Source of the DNA: Planococcus citri
Taxonomy: Eukaryota; Arthropoda; Insecta; Hemiptera; Pseudococcidae
Assembly: GCF_950023065.1 (NCBI RefSeq)
Contig: NC_088677.1
Span: forward strand, 78,331,469 to 78,395,468
Reading direction: 5' to 3'
DNA length: 64,000 nt
This document shows, one piece after another, positions 45,328 to 59,334 of the stretch. The translations under genes and the position numbers were made by a program. The notes below the pieces were generated by a model. The model was not told the DNA's origin, did not search any database, and was given only the letters and a program-made list of their open reading frames with translations. Each line of letters starts with the position of its first letter. Position 1 is the stretch's first letter.

Positions 45328-48300
45328 GTGGCATTTTTGGTACTTTTCATTGTGCAAAACCGCCCCACAGGCTTCCAATCGAACTGTAGCAGGCTACCGA
45401 TCATCGCAATGAATTCCTCGACCCTGAAAACCCCCCTGGTAACGTTTCTTGTCCTTGAAAAAGTCACATTTTTGCCAAAAACTTTGGATTTTGTCTTTCC
45501 AGCGAATTCAAACCCAGTTTGCAGGAGAACAAAGCGGTTTCATGAGCTGCGGTTTGCGGCATTGTATTCGCCGTCCCAAAAAACCCCCGGGCCCAAATTT
45601 TCAGCTCGTTTGGGCGACATTTTCTCCAGTGGTTTTTTGGCCCCTTCTGCCCACCCCCTAGTGGGCAATGGTGGAATCAACAAGTATGGAGAAAAGTGAG
45701 CGATTTGTCCACAACAAAGACGATTTGGGACTAATTTTGGGTCGCTGATTTCGAATATGACCTTCATTTTCTTGGGAGATGCGCATAAGTGGCATTTTTG
45801 GTACTTTTCATTGTGCAAAACCGCCCCACAGGCTTCCAATCGAACTGTAGCAGGCTACCGATCATCGCAATGAATTCCTCGACCCTGAAAACCCCCCTGG
45901 TAACGTTTCTTGTCCTTGAAAAAGTCACATTTTTGCCAAAAACTTTGGATTTTGTCTTTCCAGCGAATTCAAACCCAGTTTGCAGGAGAACAAAGCGTTT
46001 TCATGAGCTGCGGTTTGCGGCATTGAATTCGCCGTCCCGAAAAACCCCCGAGCCCAAATTTTCAGCTCGTTTGGGCGACATTTCCTCCAGGTGTTTTTTG
46101 GCCCCTTCTGCCCACCCCCTAGTGGGCAATGGTGGAATCAACAAGTATGGAGAAAAGTGAGCGATTTGTCCGCAACAAAGACGATTTGGGACTAATTTTG
46201 GGTCGCTGATTTCGAATATGACCTTCATTTTCTTGGGAGATGCGCATAAGTGGCATTTTTGGTACTTTTCATTGTGCAAAACCGCCCCACAGGCTTCCAA
46301 TCGAACTGTAGCAGGCTACCGATCATCGCAATGAGTTCCTCGACCCTGAAAACCCCCCTGGTAACCTTTCTTGTCCTTGAAAAATTCACATTTTTGCCAA
46401 AAACTTTGGATTTTGTCTTTCCAGCGAATTCAAACCCAGTTTGCAGGAGAACAAAGCGGTTTCATGAGCTGCGGTTTGCGGCATTGAATTCGCCGTCCCA
46501 AAAAACCCCAAGTAGCACAATTTTCAAATTCCAATTCGCAAACTCGCGCGGACCCTTCATTTCTGCACACTGCAAGGTAAAGACCTTCCAACTTGCAATT
46601 TTTGATGGGGCCGCGCGACTTGCGACTTTGCACGCAGGAAGCAACGGTTATGGACTAATTTTGGGTCGCTGATGTCGAATATGACCTTCATTTTCTTGGG
46701 AGATGCGCATAAGTGACATTTTTGGTACTTTTCATTGTGCAAAACCGCCCCACAGGCTTCCAATCGAACTGTAGCAGGCTACCGATCATCGCAATGAATT
46801 CCTCGACCCTGAAAACCCCCCTGGTAACCTTTCTTGTCCTTGAAAAAATCACATTTTTGCCAAAAACTTTGGATTTTGTCTTTCCAGCGAATTCAAACCC
46901 AGTTTGCAGGAGAACAAAGCGGTTTCATGAGCTGCGGTTTGCGGCATTGAATTCGCCGTCCCGAAAAACCCCCGGGCCCAAATTTTCAGCTCGTTTGGGC
47001 GACATTTCCTCCAGTGGTTTTTTGGCCCCTTCTGCCCACCCCCTAGTGGGCAATGGTGGAATCAACAAGTATGGAGAAAAGTGAGCGATTTGTCCGCAAC
47101 AAAGACGATTTGGGACTAATTTTGGGTCGCTGATTTCGAATATGACCTTCATTTTCTTGGGAGATGCGCATAAGTGGCATTTTTGGTACTTTTCATTGTG
47201 CAAAACCGCCCCACAGGCTTCCAATCGAACTGTAGCAGGCTACCGATCATCGCAATGAGTTCCTCGACCCTGAAAACCCCCCTGGTAACCTTTCTTGTCC
47301 TTGAAAAATTCACATTTTTGCCAAAAACTTTGGATTTTGTCTTTCCAGCGAATTCAAACCCAGTTTGCAGGAGAACAAAGCGGTTTCATGAGCTGCGGTT
47401 TGCGGCATTGAATTCGCCGTCCCGAAAAACCCCCGGGCCCAAATTTTCAGCTCGTTTGGGCGACATTTCCTCCAGGTGTTTTTTGGCCCCTTCTGCCCAC
47501 CCCCTAGTGGGCAATGGTGGAATCAACAAGTATGGAGAAAAGTGAGCGATTTGTCCGCAACAAAGACGATTTGGGACTAATTTTGGGTCGCTGATTTCGA
47601 ATATGACCTTCATTTTCTTGGGAGATGCGCATAAGTGGCATTTTTGGTACTTTTCATTGTGCAAAACCGCCCCACAGGCTTCCAATCGAACTGTAGCAGG
47701 CTACCGATCATCGCAATGAATTCCTCGACCCTGAAAACCCCCCTGGTAACGTTTCTTGTCCTTGAAAAAGTCACATTTTTGCCAAAAACTTTGGATTTTG
47801 TCTTTCCAGCGAATTCAAACCCAGTTTGCAGGAGAACAAAGCGGTTTCATGAGCTGCGGTTTGCGGCATTGTATTCGCCGTCCCAAAAAACCCCCGGGCC
47901 CAAATTTTCAGCTCGTTTGGGCGACATTTTCTCCAGTGGTTTTTTGGCCCCTTCTGCCCACCCCCTAGTGGGCAATGGTGGAATCAACAAGTATGGAGAA
48001 AAGTGAGCGATTTGTCCACAACAAAGACGATTTGGGACTAATTTTGGGTCGCTGATTTCGAATATGACCTTCATTTTCTTGGGAGATGCGCATAAGTGGC
48101 ATTTTTGGTACTTTTCATTGTGCAAAACCGCCCCACAGGCTTCCAATCGAACTGTAGCAGGCTACCGATCATCGCAATGAATTCCTCGACCCTGAAAACC
48201 CCCCTGGTAACGTTTCTTGTCCTTGAAAAAGTCACATTTTTGCCAAAAACTTTGGATTTTGTCTTTCCAGCGAATTCAAACCCAGTTTGCAGGAGAACAA

Positions 48301-49941
48301 AGCGTTTTCATGAGCTGCGGTTTGCGGCATTGAATTCGCCGTCCCGAAAAACCCCCGAGCCCAAATTTTCAGCTCGTTTGGGCGACATTTCCTCCAGGTG
48401 TTTTTTGGCCCCTTCTGCCCACCCCCTAGTGGGCAATGGTGGAATCAACAAGTATGGAGAAAAGTGAGCGATTTGTCCGCAACAAAGACGATTTGGGACT
48501 AATTTTGGGTCGCTGATTTCGAATATGACCTTCATTTTCTTGGGAGATGCGCATAAGTGGCATTTTTGGTACTTTTCATTGTGCAAAACCGCCCCACAGG
48601 CTTCCAATCGAACTGTAGCAGGCTACCGATCATCGCAATGAGTTCCTCGACCCTGAAAACCCCCCTGGTAACCTTTCTTGTCCTTGAAAAATTCACATTT
48701 TTGCCAAAAACTTTGGATTTTGTCTTTCCAGCGAATTCAAACCCAGTTTGCAGGAGAACAAAGCGGTTTCATGAGCTGCGGTTTGCGGCATTGAATTCGC
48801 CGTCCCAAAAAACCCCAAGTAGCACAATTTTCAAATTCCAATTCGCAAACTCGCGCGGACCCTTCATTTCTGCACACTGCAAGGTAAAGACCTTCCAACT
48901 TGCAATTTTTGATGGGGCCGCGCGACTTGCGACTTTGCACGCAGGAAGCAACGGTTATGGACTAATTTTGGGTCGCTGATGTCGAATATGACCTTCATTT
49001 TCTTGGGAGATGCGCATAAGTGACATTTTTGGTACTTTTCATTGTGCAAAACCGCCCCACAGGCTTCCAATCGAACTGTAGCAGGCTACCGATCATCGCA
49101 ATGAATTCCTCGACCCTGAAAACCCCCCTGGTAACCTTTCTTGTCCTTGAAAAAATCACATTTTTGCCAAAAACTTTGGATTTTGTCTTTCCAGCGAATT
49201 CAAACCCAGTTTGCAGGAGAACAAAGCGGTTTCATGAGCTGCGGTTTGCGGCATTGAATTCGCCGTCCCGAAAAACCCCCGGGCCCAAATTTTCAGCTCG
49301 TTTGGGCGACATTTCCTCCAGTGGTTTTTTGGCCCCTTCTGCCCACCCCCTAGTGGGCAATGGTGGAATCAACAAGTATGGAGAAAAGTGAGCGATTTGT
49401 CCGCAACAAAGACGATTTGGGACTAATTTTGGGTCGCTGATTTCGAATATGACCTTCATTTTCTTGGGAGATGCGCATAAGTGGCATTTTTGGTACTTTT
49501 CATTGTGCAAAACCGCCCCACAGGCTTCCAATCGAACTGTAGCAGGCTACCGATCATCGCAATGAGTTCCTCGACCCTGAAAACCCCCCTGGTAACCTTT
49601 CTTGTCCTTGAAAAATTCACATTTTTGCCAAAAACTTCAGATTTTGTCTTTCCAGCGAATTCAAACCCAGTTTGCAGGAGAACAAAGCGGTTTCATGAGC
49701 TGCGGTTTGCGGCATTGAATTCGCCGTCCCGAAAAACCCCCGGGCCCAAATTTTCAGCTCGTTTGGGCGACATTTCCTCCAGGTGTTTTTTGGCCCCTTC
49801 TGCCCACCCCCTAGTGGGCAATGGTGGAATCAACAAGTATGGAGAAAAGTGAGCGATTTGTCCGCAACAAAGACGATTTGGGACTAATTTTGGGTCGCTG
49901 ATTTCGAATATGACCTTCATTTTCTTGGGAGATGCGCATAA
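45328..49941. repeat. Five-monomer higher-order repeat, two tandem copies
   Basis: The order A-A-B-A-A from 45328 repeats from 47635 with an offset of 2307 bp. Both copies carry the same variants, including the rare TTTGTCCACAACAAAG. B monomers are therefore 2307 bp apart at 44.4, 46.7 and 49.0 kb. A 2308-bp spacing recurs between the B monomers near 50.4 and 52.7 kb. Confidence 0.8.
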
Positions 49942-52900
49942 GTGGCATTTTTGGTACTTTTCATTGTGCAAAACCGCCCCACAGGCTTCCAATCGAACTG
50001 TAGCAGGCTACCGATCATCGCAATGAATTCCTCGACCCTGAAAACCCCCATGGTAACCATTCTTGTCCTTGAAAAAATCACATTTTTGTCAAAAACTTGA
50101 AATTTCATCTTTCTGGCGAATTCAAACACAGTTTGCAGGAGAACAAAGCGGTTTCGTGAGCTCCGGTTTGCGGCATTGAATTCGCCGTCCCAAAAAACCC
50201 CCAGTAGCACAATTTTCAAATTCCAATTCGCAAACTCGCGCGGACACTTCATTTCTGCACACTGCAAGGTAAAGACCTTCCAACTTGCAATTTTTGATGG
50301 GGCCGCGCGACTTGCGACTTTGCACGCAGGAAGCAACGGTTTTGGACTAATTTTGGGTCGCTGATTTCGAATATGACCTTCATTTTCTTGGGAGATGCGC
50401 ATAAGTGGCATTTTTGATACTTTTCATTGTGCAAAACCGCGCCACAGGCTTCCAATCGAACTGTAGCAGGCTACCGATCATCGCAATGAATTCCTCGACC
50501 CTGAAAACCCCCCCTGGCAACCTTTCTTGTCCTTGAAAAAATCACATTTTTGCCAAAAACTTTGGATTTTGTCTTTCCAGCGAATTCAAACCCAGTTTGC
50601 AGGAGAACAAAGCGGTTTCATGAGCTGCGGTTTGCGGCATTGAATTCGCCGTCCCGAAAAACCCCCGGGCCCAAATTTTCAGCTCGTTTGGGCGACATTT
50701 CCTCCAGTGGTTTTTTGGCCCCTTCTGCCCACCCCCTAGTGGGCAATGGTGGAATCAACAAGTATGGAGAAAAGTGAGCGATTTGTCCGCAACAAAGACG
50801 ATTTGGGACTAATTTTGGGTCGCTGATTTCGAATATGACCTTCATTTTCTTGGGAGATGCGCATAAGTGGCATTTTTGGTACTTTTCATTGTGCAAAACC
50901 GCCCCACAGGCTTCCAATCGAACTGTAGCAGGCTACCGATCATCGCAATGAGTTCCTCGACCCTGAAAACCCCCCTGGTAACCTTTCTTGTCCTTGAAAA
51001 ATTCACATTTTTGCCAAAAACTTCAGATTTTGTCTTTCCAGCGAATTCAAACCCAGTTTGCAGGAGAACAAAGCGGTTTCATGAGCTGCGGTTTGCGGCA
51101 TTGAATTCGCCGTCCCGAAAAACCCCCGGGCCCAAATTTTCAGCTCGTTTGGGCGACATTTCCTCCAGGTGTTTTTTGGCCCCTTCTGCCCACCCCCTAG
51201 TGGGCAATGGTGGAATCAACAAGTATGGAGAAAAGTGAGCGATTTGTCCGCAACAAAGACGATTTGGGACTAATTTTGGGTCGCTGATTTCGAATATGAC
51301 CTTCATTTTCTTGGGAGATGCGCATAAGTGGCATTTTTGGTACTTTTCATTGTGCAAAACCGCCCCACAGGCTTCCAATCGAACTGTAGCAGGCTACCGA
51401 TCATCGCAATGAATTCCTCGACCCTGAAAACCCCCCTGGTAACGTTTCTTGTCCTTGAAAAAGTCACATTTTTGCCAAAAACTTTGGATTTTGTCTTTCC
51501 AGCGAATTCAAACCCAGTTTGCAGGAGAACAAAGCGGTTTCATGAGCTGCGGTTTGCGGCATTGTATTCGCCGTCCCAAAAAACCCCCGGGCCCAAATTT
51601 TCAGCTCGTTTGGGCGACATTTTCTCCAGTGGTTTTTTGGCCCCTTCTGCCCACCCCCTAGTGGGCAATGGTGGAATCAACAAGTATGGAGAAAAGTGAG
51701 CGATTTGTCCGCAACAAAGACGATTTGGGACTAATTTTGGGTCGCTGATTTCGAATATGACCTTCATTTTCTTGGGAGATGCGCATAAGTGGCATTTTTG
51801 GTACTTTTCATTGTGCAAAACCGCCCCACAGGCTTCCAATCGAACTGTAGCAGGCTACCGATCATCGCAATGAATTCCTCGACCCTGAAAACCCCCCTGG
51901 TAACGTTTCTTGTCCTTGAAAAAGTCACATTTTTGCCAAAAACTTTGGATTTTGTCTTTCCAGCGAATTCAAACCCAGTTTGCAGGAGAACAAAGCGTTT
52001 TCATGAGCTGCGGTTTGCGGCATTGAATTCGCCGTCCCGAAAAACCTCCGAGCCCAAATTTTCAGCTCGTTTGGGCGACATTTCCTCCAGGTGTTTTTTG
52101 GCCCCTTCTGCCCACCCCCTAGTGGGCAATGGTGGAATCAACAAGTATGGAGAAAAGTGAGCGATTTGTCCGCAACAAAGACGATTTGGGACTAATTTTG
52201 GGTCGCTGATTTCGAATATGACCTTCATTTTCTTGGGAGATGCGCATAAGTGGCATTTTTGGTACTTTTCATTGTGCAAAACCGCCCCACAGGCTTCCAA
52301 TCGAACTGTAGCAGGCTACCGATCATCGCAATGAATTCCTCGACCCTGAAAACCCCCATGGTAACCATTCTTGTCCTTGAAAAAATCACATTTTTGTCAA
52401 AAACTTGAAATTTCATCTTTCTGGCGAATTCAAACACAGTTTGCAGGAGAACAAAGCGGTTTCGTGAGCTCCGGTTTGCGGCATTGAATTCGCCGTCCCA
52501 AAAAACCCCCAGTAGCACAATTTTCAAATTCCAATTCGCAAACTCGCGCGGACACTTCATTTCTGCACACTGCAAGGTAAAGACCTTCCAACTTGCAATT
52601 TTTGATGGGGCCGCGCGACTTGCGACTTTGCACGCAGGAAGCAACGGTTTTGGACTAATTTTGGGTCGCTGATTTCGAATATGACCTTCATTTTCTTGGG
52701 AGATGCGCATAAGTGGCATTTTTGATACTTTTCATTGTGCAAAACCGCGCCACAGGCTTCCAATCGAACTGTAGCAGGCTACCGATCATCGCAATGAATT
52801 CCTCGACCCTGAAAACCCCCCCTGGCAACCTTTCTTGTCCTTGAAAAAATCACATTTTTGCCAAAAACTTTGGATTTTGTCTTTCCAGCGAATTCAAACC

Positions 52901-55900
52901 CAGTTTGCAGGAGAACAAAGCGGTTTCATGAGCTGCGGTTTGCGGCATTGAATTCGCCGTCCCAAAAAACCCCAAGTAGCACAATTTTCAAATTCCAATT
53001 CGCAAACTCGCGCGGACCCTTCATTTCTGCACACTGCAAGGCAAAGACCTTCCAACTTGCAATTTTTGATGGGGCCGCGCGACTTGCGACTTTGCACGCA
53101 GGAAGCAACGGTTTTGGACTAATTTTGGGTCGCTGATTTCGAATATGACCTTCATTTTCTTGGGAGATGCGCATAAGTGGCATTTTTGGTACTTTTCATT
53201 GTGCAAAACCGCCCCACAGGCTTCCAATCGAACTGTAGCAGGCTACCGATCATCGCAATGAGTTCCTCGACCCTGAAAACCCCCCTGGTAACCTTTCTTG
53301 TCCTTGAAAAATTCACATTTTTGCCAAAAACTTCGGATTTTGTCTTTCCAGCGAATTCAAACCCAGTTTGCAGGAGAACAAAGCGGTTTCATGAGCTGCG
53401 GTTTGCGGCATTGAATTCGCCGTCCCGAAAAACCCCCGGGCCCAAATTTTCAGCTCGTTTGGGCGACATTTCCTCCAGGTGTTTTTTGGCCCCTTCTGCC
53501 CACCCCCTAGTGGGCAATGGTGGAATCAACAAGTATGGAGAAAAGTGAGCGATTTGTCCGCAACAAAGACGATTTGGGACTAATTTTGGGTCGCTGATTT
53601 CGAATATGACCTTCATTTTCTTGGGAGATGCGCATAAGTGGCATTTTTGGTACTTTTCATTGTGCAAAACCGCCCCACAGGCTTCCAATCGAACTGTAGC
53701 AGGCTACCGATCATCGCAATGAGTTCCTCGACCCTGAAAACCCCCCTGGTAACCTTTCTTGTCCTTGAAAAATTCACATTTTTGCCAAAAACTTCGGATT
53801 TTGTCTTTCCAGCGAATTCAAACCCAGTTTGCAGGAGAACAAAGCGGTTTCATGAGCTCCGGTTTGCGGCATTGAATTCGCCGTCCCAAAAAACCCCCAG
53901 TAGCACAATTTTCAAATTCCAATTCGCAAACTCGCGCGGACCCTTCATTTCTGCACACTGCAAGGCAAAGACCTTCCAACTTGCAATTTTTGATGGGGCC
54001 GCGCGACTTGCGACTTTGCACGCAGGAAGCAACGGTTTTGGACTAATTTTGGGTCGCTGATTTCGAATATGACCTTCATTTTCTTGGGAGATGCGCATAA
54101 GTGGCATTTTTGGTACTTTTCATTGTGCAAAACCGCCCCACAGGCTTCCAATCGAACTGTAGCAGGCTACCGATCATCGCAATGAGTTCCTCGACCCTGA
54201 AAACCCCCCTGGTAACCTTTCTTGTCCTTGAAAAATTCACATTTTTGCCAAAAACTTCGGATTTTGTCTTTCCAGCGAATTCAAACCCAGTTTGCAGGAG
54301 AACAAAGCGGTTTCATGAGCTGCGGTTTGCGGCATTGAATTCGCCGTCCCGAAAAACCCCCGGGCCCAAATTTTCAGCTCGTTTGGGCGACATTTCCTCC
54401 AGGTGTTTTTTGGCCCCTTCTGCCCACCCCCTAGTGGGCAATGGTGGAATCAACAAGTATGGAGAAAAGTGAGCGATTTGTCCGCAACAAAGACGATTTG
54501 GGACTAATTTTGGGTCGCTGATTTCGAATATGACCTTCATTTTCTTGGGAGATGCGCATAAGTGGCATTTTTGGTACTTTTCATTGTGCAAAACCGCCCC
54601 ACAGGCTTCCAATCGAACTGTAGCAGGCTACCGATCATCGCAATGCGTTCCTCGACCCTGAAAACCCCCCTGGTAACCTTTCTTGTCCTTGAAAAATTCA
54701 CATTTTTGCCAAAAACTTCGGATTTTGTCTTTCCAGCGAATTCAAACCCAGTTTGCAGGAGAACAAAGCGGTTTCATGAGCTCCGGTTTGCGGCATTGAA
54801 TTCGCCGTCCCAAAAAACCCCCAGTAGCACAATTTTCAAATTCCAATTCGCAAACTCGCGCGGACACTTCATTTCTGCACACTGCAAGGTAAAGACCTTC
54901 CAACTTGCAATTTTTGATGGGGCCGCGCGACTTGCGACTTTGCACGCAGGAAGCAACGGTTTTGGACTAATTTTGGGTCGCTGATTTCGAATATGACCTT
55001 CATTTTCTTGGGAGATGCGCATAAGTGGCATTTTTGATACTTTTCATTGTGCAAAACCGCGCCACAGGCTTCCAATCGAACTGTAGCAGGCTACCGATCA
55101 TCGCAATGAATTCCTCGACCCTGAAAACCCCCCCTGGCAACCTTTCTTGTCCTTGAAAAAATCACATTTTTGCCAAAAACTTTGGATTTTGTCTTTCCAG
55201 CGAATTCAAACCCAGTTTGCAGGAGAACAAAGCGGTTTCATGAGCTGCGGTTTGCGGCATTGAATTCGCCGTCCCAAAAAACCCCAAGTAGCACAATTTT
55301 CAAATTCCAATTCGCAAACTCGCGCGGACCCTTCATTTCTGCACACTGCAAGGCAAAGACCTTCCAACTTGCAATTTTTGATGGGGCCGCGCGACTTGCG
55401 ACTTTGCACGCAGGAAGCAACGGTTTTGGACTAATTTTGGGTCGCTGATTTCGAATATGACCTTCATTTTCTTGGGAGATGCGCATAAGTGGCATTTTTG
55501 GTACTTTTCATTGTGCAAAACCGCCCCACAGGCTTCCAATCGAACTGTAGCAGGCTACCGATCATCGCAATGAGTTCCTCGACCCTGAAAACCCCCCTGG
55601 TAACCTTTCTTGTCCTTGAAAAATTCACATTTTTGCCAAAAACTTCGGATTTTGTCTTTCCAGCGAATTCAAACCCAGTTTGCAGGAGAACAAAGCGGTT
55701 TCATGAGCTGCGGTTTGCGGCATTGAATTCGCCGTCCCGAAAAACCCCCGGGCCCAAATTTTCAGCTCGTTTGGGCGACATTTCCTCCAGGTGTTTTTTG
55801 GCCCCTTCTGCCCACCCCCTAGTGGGCAATGGTGGAATCAACAAGTATGGAGAAAAGTGAGCGATTTGTCCGCAACAAAGACGATTTGGGACTAATTTTG

Positions 55901-58279
55901 GGTCGCTGATTTCGAATATGACCTTCATTTTCTTGGGAGATGCGCATAAGTGGCATTTTTGATACTTTTCATTGTGCAAAACTGCGCCACAGGCTTCCAA
56001 TCGAACTGTAGCAGGCTACCGATCATCGCAATGAATTCCTCGACCCTGAAAACCCCCCCTGGTAACCTTTCTTGTCCTTGAAAAAATCACATTTTTGCCA
56101 AAAACTTTGGATTTTGTCTTTCCAGCGAATTCAAACCCAGTTTGCAGGAGAACAAAGCGGTTTCATGAGCTGCGGTTTGCGGCATTGAATTCGCCGTCCC
56201 AAAAAACCCCAAGTAGCACAATTTTCAAATTCCAATTCGCAAACTCGCGCGGACCCTTCATTTCTGCACACTGCAAGGCAAAGACCTTCCAACTTGCAAT
56301 TTTTGATGGGGCCGCGCGACTTGCGACTTTGCACGCAGGAAGCAACGGTTTTGGACTAATTTTGGGTCGCTGATTTCGAATATGACCTTCATTTTCTTGG
56401 GAGATGCGCATAAGTGGCATTTTTGATACTTTTCATTGTGCAAAACCGCGCCACAGGCTTCCAATCGAACTGTAGCAGGCTACCGATCATCGCAATGAGT
56501 TCCTCGACCCTGAAAACCCCCCTGGTAACCTTTCTTGTCCTTGAAAAATTCACATTTTTGCCAAAAACTTCGGATTTTGTCTTTCCAGCGAATTCAAACC
56601 CAGTTTGCAGGAGAACAAAGCGGTTTCATGAGCTGCGGTTTGCGGCATTGAATTCGCCGTCCCGAAAAACCCCCCGGCCCAAATTTTCAGCTCGTTTGGG
56701 CGACATTTTCTCCAGTGGTTTTTTGGCCCCTTCTGCCCACCCCCTAGCGGGCAATAGTGGAATCAACAAGTATGGTGAAAAGTGAGCGATTTGTCCGCAA
56801 CAAAGACGATTTGGGACTAATTTTGGGTCGCTGATTTCGAATATGACCTTCATTTTCTTGGGAGATGCGCATAAGTGGCATTTTTGGTACTTTTCATTGT
56901 GCAAAACCGCCCCACAGGCTTCCAATCGAACTGTAGCAGGCTACCGATCATCGCAATGAATTCCTCGACCCTGAAAACCCCCCTGGTAACCTTTCTTGTC
57001 CTTGAAAAATTCACATTTTTGCCAAAAACTTCGGATTTTGTCTTTCCAGCGAATTCAAACCCAGTTTGCAGGAGAACAAAGCGGTTTCATGAGCTGCGGT
57101 TTGCGGCATTGAATTCGCCGTCCCGAAAAACCCCCCGGCCCAAATTTTCAGCTCGTTTGGGCGACATTTTCTCCAGTGGTTTTTTGGCCCCTTCTGCCCA
57201 CCCCCTAGTGGGCAATGGTGGAATCAACAAGTATGGAGAAAAGTGAGCGATTTGTCCGCAACAAAGACGATTTGGGACTAATTTTGGGTCGCTGATTTCG
57301 AATATGACCTTCATTTTCTTGGGAGATGCGCATAAGTGGCATTTTTGGTACTTTTCATTGTGCAAAACCGCCCCACAGGCTTCCAATCGAACTGTAGCAG
57401 GCTACCGATCATCGCAATGAATTCCTCGACCCTGAAAACCCCCCTGGTAACCTTTCTTGTCCTTGAAAAATTCACATTTTTGCCAAAAACTTCGGATTTT
57501 GTCTTTCCAGCGAATTCAAACCCAGTTTGCAGGAGAACAAAGCGGTTTCATGAGCTGCGGTTTGCGGCATTGAATTCGCCGTCCCGAAAAACCCCCCGGC
57601 CCAAATTTTCAGCTCGTTTGGGCGACATTTTCTCCAGTGGTTTTTTGGCCCCTTCTGCCCACCCCCTAGTGGGCAATGGTGGAATCAACAAGTATGGAGA
57701 AAAGTGAGCGATTTGTCCGCAACAAAGACGATTTGGGACTAATTTTGGGTCGCTGATTTCGAATATGACCTTCATTTTCTTGGGAGATGCGCATAAGTGG
57801 CATTTTTGGTTCTTTTCATTGTGCAAAACCGCCCCACAGGCTTCCAATCGAACTGTAGCAGGCTACCGATCATCGCAATGAATTCCTCGACCCTGAAAAC
57901 CCCCCTGGTAACCTTTCTTGTCCTTGAAAAATTCACATTTTTGCCAAAAACTTCGGATTTTGTCTTTCCAGCGAATTCAAACCCAGTTTGCAGGAGAACA
58001 AAGCGGTTTCATGAGCTGCGGTTTGCGGCATTGAATTCGCCGTCCCGAAAAACCCCCCGGCCCAAATTTTCAGCTCGTTTGGGCGACATTTTCTCCAGTG
58101 GTTTTTTGGCCCCTTCTGCCCACCCCCTAGTGGGCAATGGTGGAATCAACAAGTATGGAGAAAAGTGAGCGATTTGTCCGCAACAAAGACGATTTGGGAC
58201 TAATTTTGGGTCGCTGATTTCGAATATGACCTTCATTTTCTTGGGAGATGCGCATAAGTGGCATTTTTGGTACTTTTCA

Positions 58280-58484
58280 TCGGTTTAGGTTTCGGTTTCA
58301 CTTACGCTGCTTCATTATGCTAGGTAGTTATGGTTTTAGTTATGGTTTTGTTTACGGTTTTTAAAAAACCTATGAAATTTCGGTTTTTGTTTTCAGTTAG
58401 GGTTTGAAAATGGCTAAAATTATGGATCTTGTTCGGGTTTCGGTTACGGTTTTCAGTTTTTTGCGGTTACGGTTAGCACCCCTG
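58280..58484. mobile_element. Truncated hAT-like end abutting the satellite
   Basis: The satellite stops inside a monomer at ACTTTTCAT and is followed by CGGTTTCGGTTACGG word repeats ending GTTAGCACCCCTG. The right end resembles the CAGGGG-start TIR elements, but no left end is present. The junction may mark where the array was cut by rearrangement. Confidence 0.45.
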
Positions 58485-58519
58485 CTGAAGAGGTTCCCTT
58501 GTAAAGTATAAAAAATATT

Positions 58520-58918
58520 TGAGGAGGTTAGTGACAAAGTTAGACAAACGCCACTTCCAAAAAAATCGAGTTAGGTATTGATTCTTATAGGATTTTTAAC
58601 GCTCTTTTCATTGCCGAGGTCCGTTACTTAGAAAATAGTTCATGAAAGGGTACAAAACTCAGTCAAAGTTTTGCCTCAAAAACTTTGAACGCGTATTTCA
58701 CCCTTTTATGGACTATTTTGTGAGAAACGGACCTCGGCAATGAAAAGAGCGTTAAAAATCCCATAAGAGTCAATACCCAACTTCATCCACACTTCACAGT
58801 AAGGTAGAAAATTCAGCGCTGCATATTTTTGTACTAGATAAAAAACCTCAATTTTCTCGAAACTAACTTCATGGCGTTTCGGTTTTCGGTTTGTCTAACT
58901 TTGTCACCAACCTCCTCA
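58520..58918. mobile_element. TIR element (~400 bp)
   Basis: The ends TGAGGAGGTTAGTGACAAAG and its near-perfect complement (CTTTGTCACCAACCTCCTCA) are inverted, extending about 30 bp. A second inverted pair (AACGCTCTTTTCATTGCCGAGG and complement) lies inside. No open frame and no certain target duplication. Confidence 0.7.
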
Positions 58919-59334
58919 TTTGGAAAGTTTTATTTCATCGTTCATTCTAAGAGGACATAAAAATTAAATTTCATAAAATTAAAAATTTCTTAAACTTCAA
59001 AAAAAGTGAGGAAATCAGAAACAGAGGATTTGAAATAGAAATTTTAAAAATGGGGGAAAACGGGATATTACGAGTTCAAGAATGGGAAATTCCGTTTCTA
59101 GGATATCTCAGCACTGACTCGCCGGCGCGGCGCGTTATTTTACGCGTTATCACCTTATCACTGAAACATAAATGAAAACACCAAACAACACACTCAAGTA
59201 TAATCGAACTTTCTACTTTTGCGAATATTTTAAGCACGTGTATAATTCTGAAGTTTTTAAACTTAATTTTTCAATTGTTCATCGAACACAATTTTGATTT
59301 CTGATCACTTCGAACATAATACCTCGATCGTACA
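58919..59334. other. Upstream region of the THAP-transposase gene
   Basis: AT-rich DNA with a short GC-rich patch (CTCGCCGGCGCGGCGCG near 59120). It should hold the promoter and 5' leader of the gene at 59335. I see no specific element I can defend. Confidence 0.4.

Larger units (their letters stand above)
35072..58279. repeat. Satellite array, 50 landmark copies of a ~461-bp monomer
   Basis: The landmark AACTGTAGCAGGCTACC recurs 50 times at 461-bp spacing, or 463-464 bp for the second monomer type. Monomers share a ~320-bp backbone (CTAATTTTGGGTCGCTGAT to CGGCATTGAATTCGCCGTCCC) followed by one of two ~140-bp cassettes. Cassette A has CAGCTCGTTTGGGCGAC and the short palindrome TGCCCACCCCCTAGTGGGCA. 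Cassette B has AGTAGCACAATTTTC and GCACGCAGGAAGCAACGG. About 15 monomers are type B and about 35 type A. GAATTC recurs at fixed positions. The first monomer (to about 35540) is the most diverged and the last three A monomers are nearly identical. The array is GC-richer than its flanks. Open frames of 60-164 codons in every unit on both strands are repeat by-products, since 461 is not a multiple of three. Confidence 0.97.

Noticed and set aside
35316..58236. Open frames of 60-164 codons in nearly every satellite unit, on both strands
   Set aside because: The unit length is not a multiple of three, frames overlap on both strands, and conservation follows from repeat homogenisation. No domain, start context or codon bias supports translation.
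35072..58279. CRISPR-like appearance of regularly spaced repeats
   Set aside because: The repeats are 461 bp, contiguous, without unique spacers, in a eukaryotic genome. It is a satellite.
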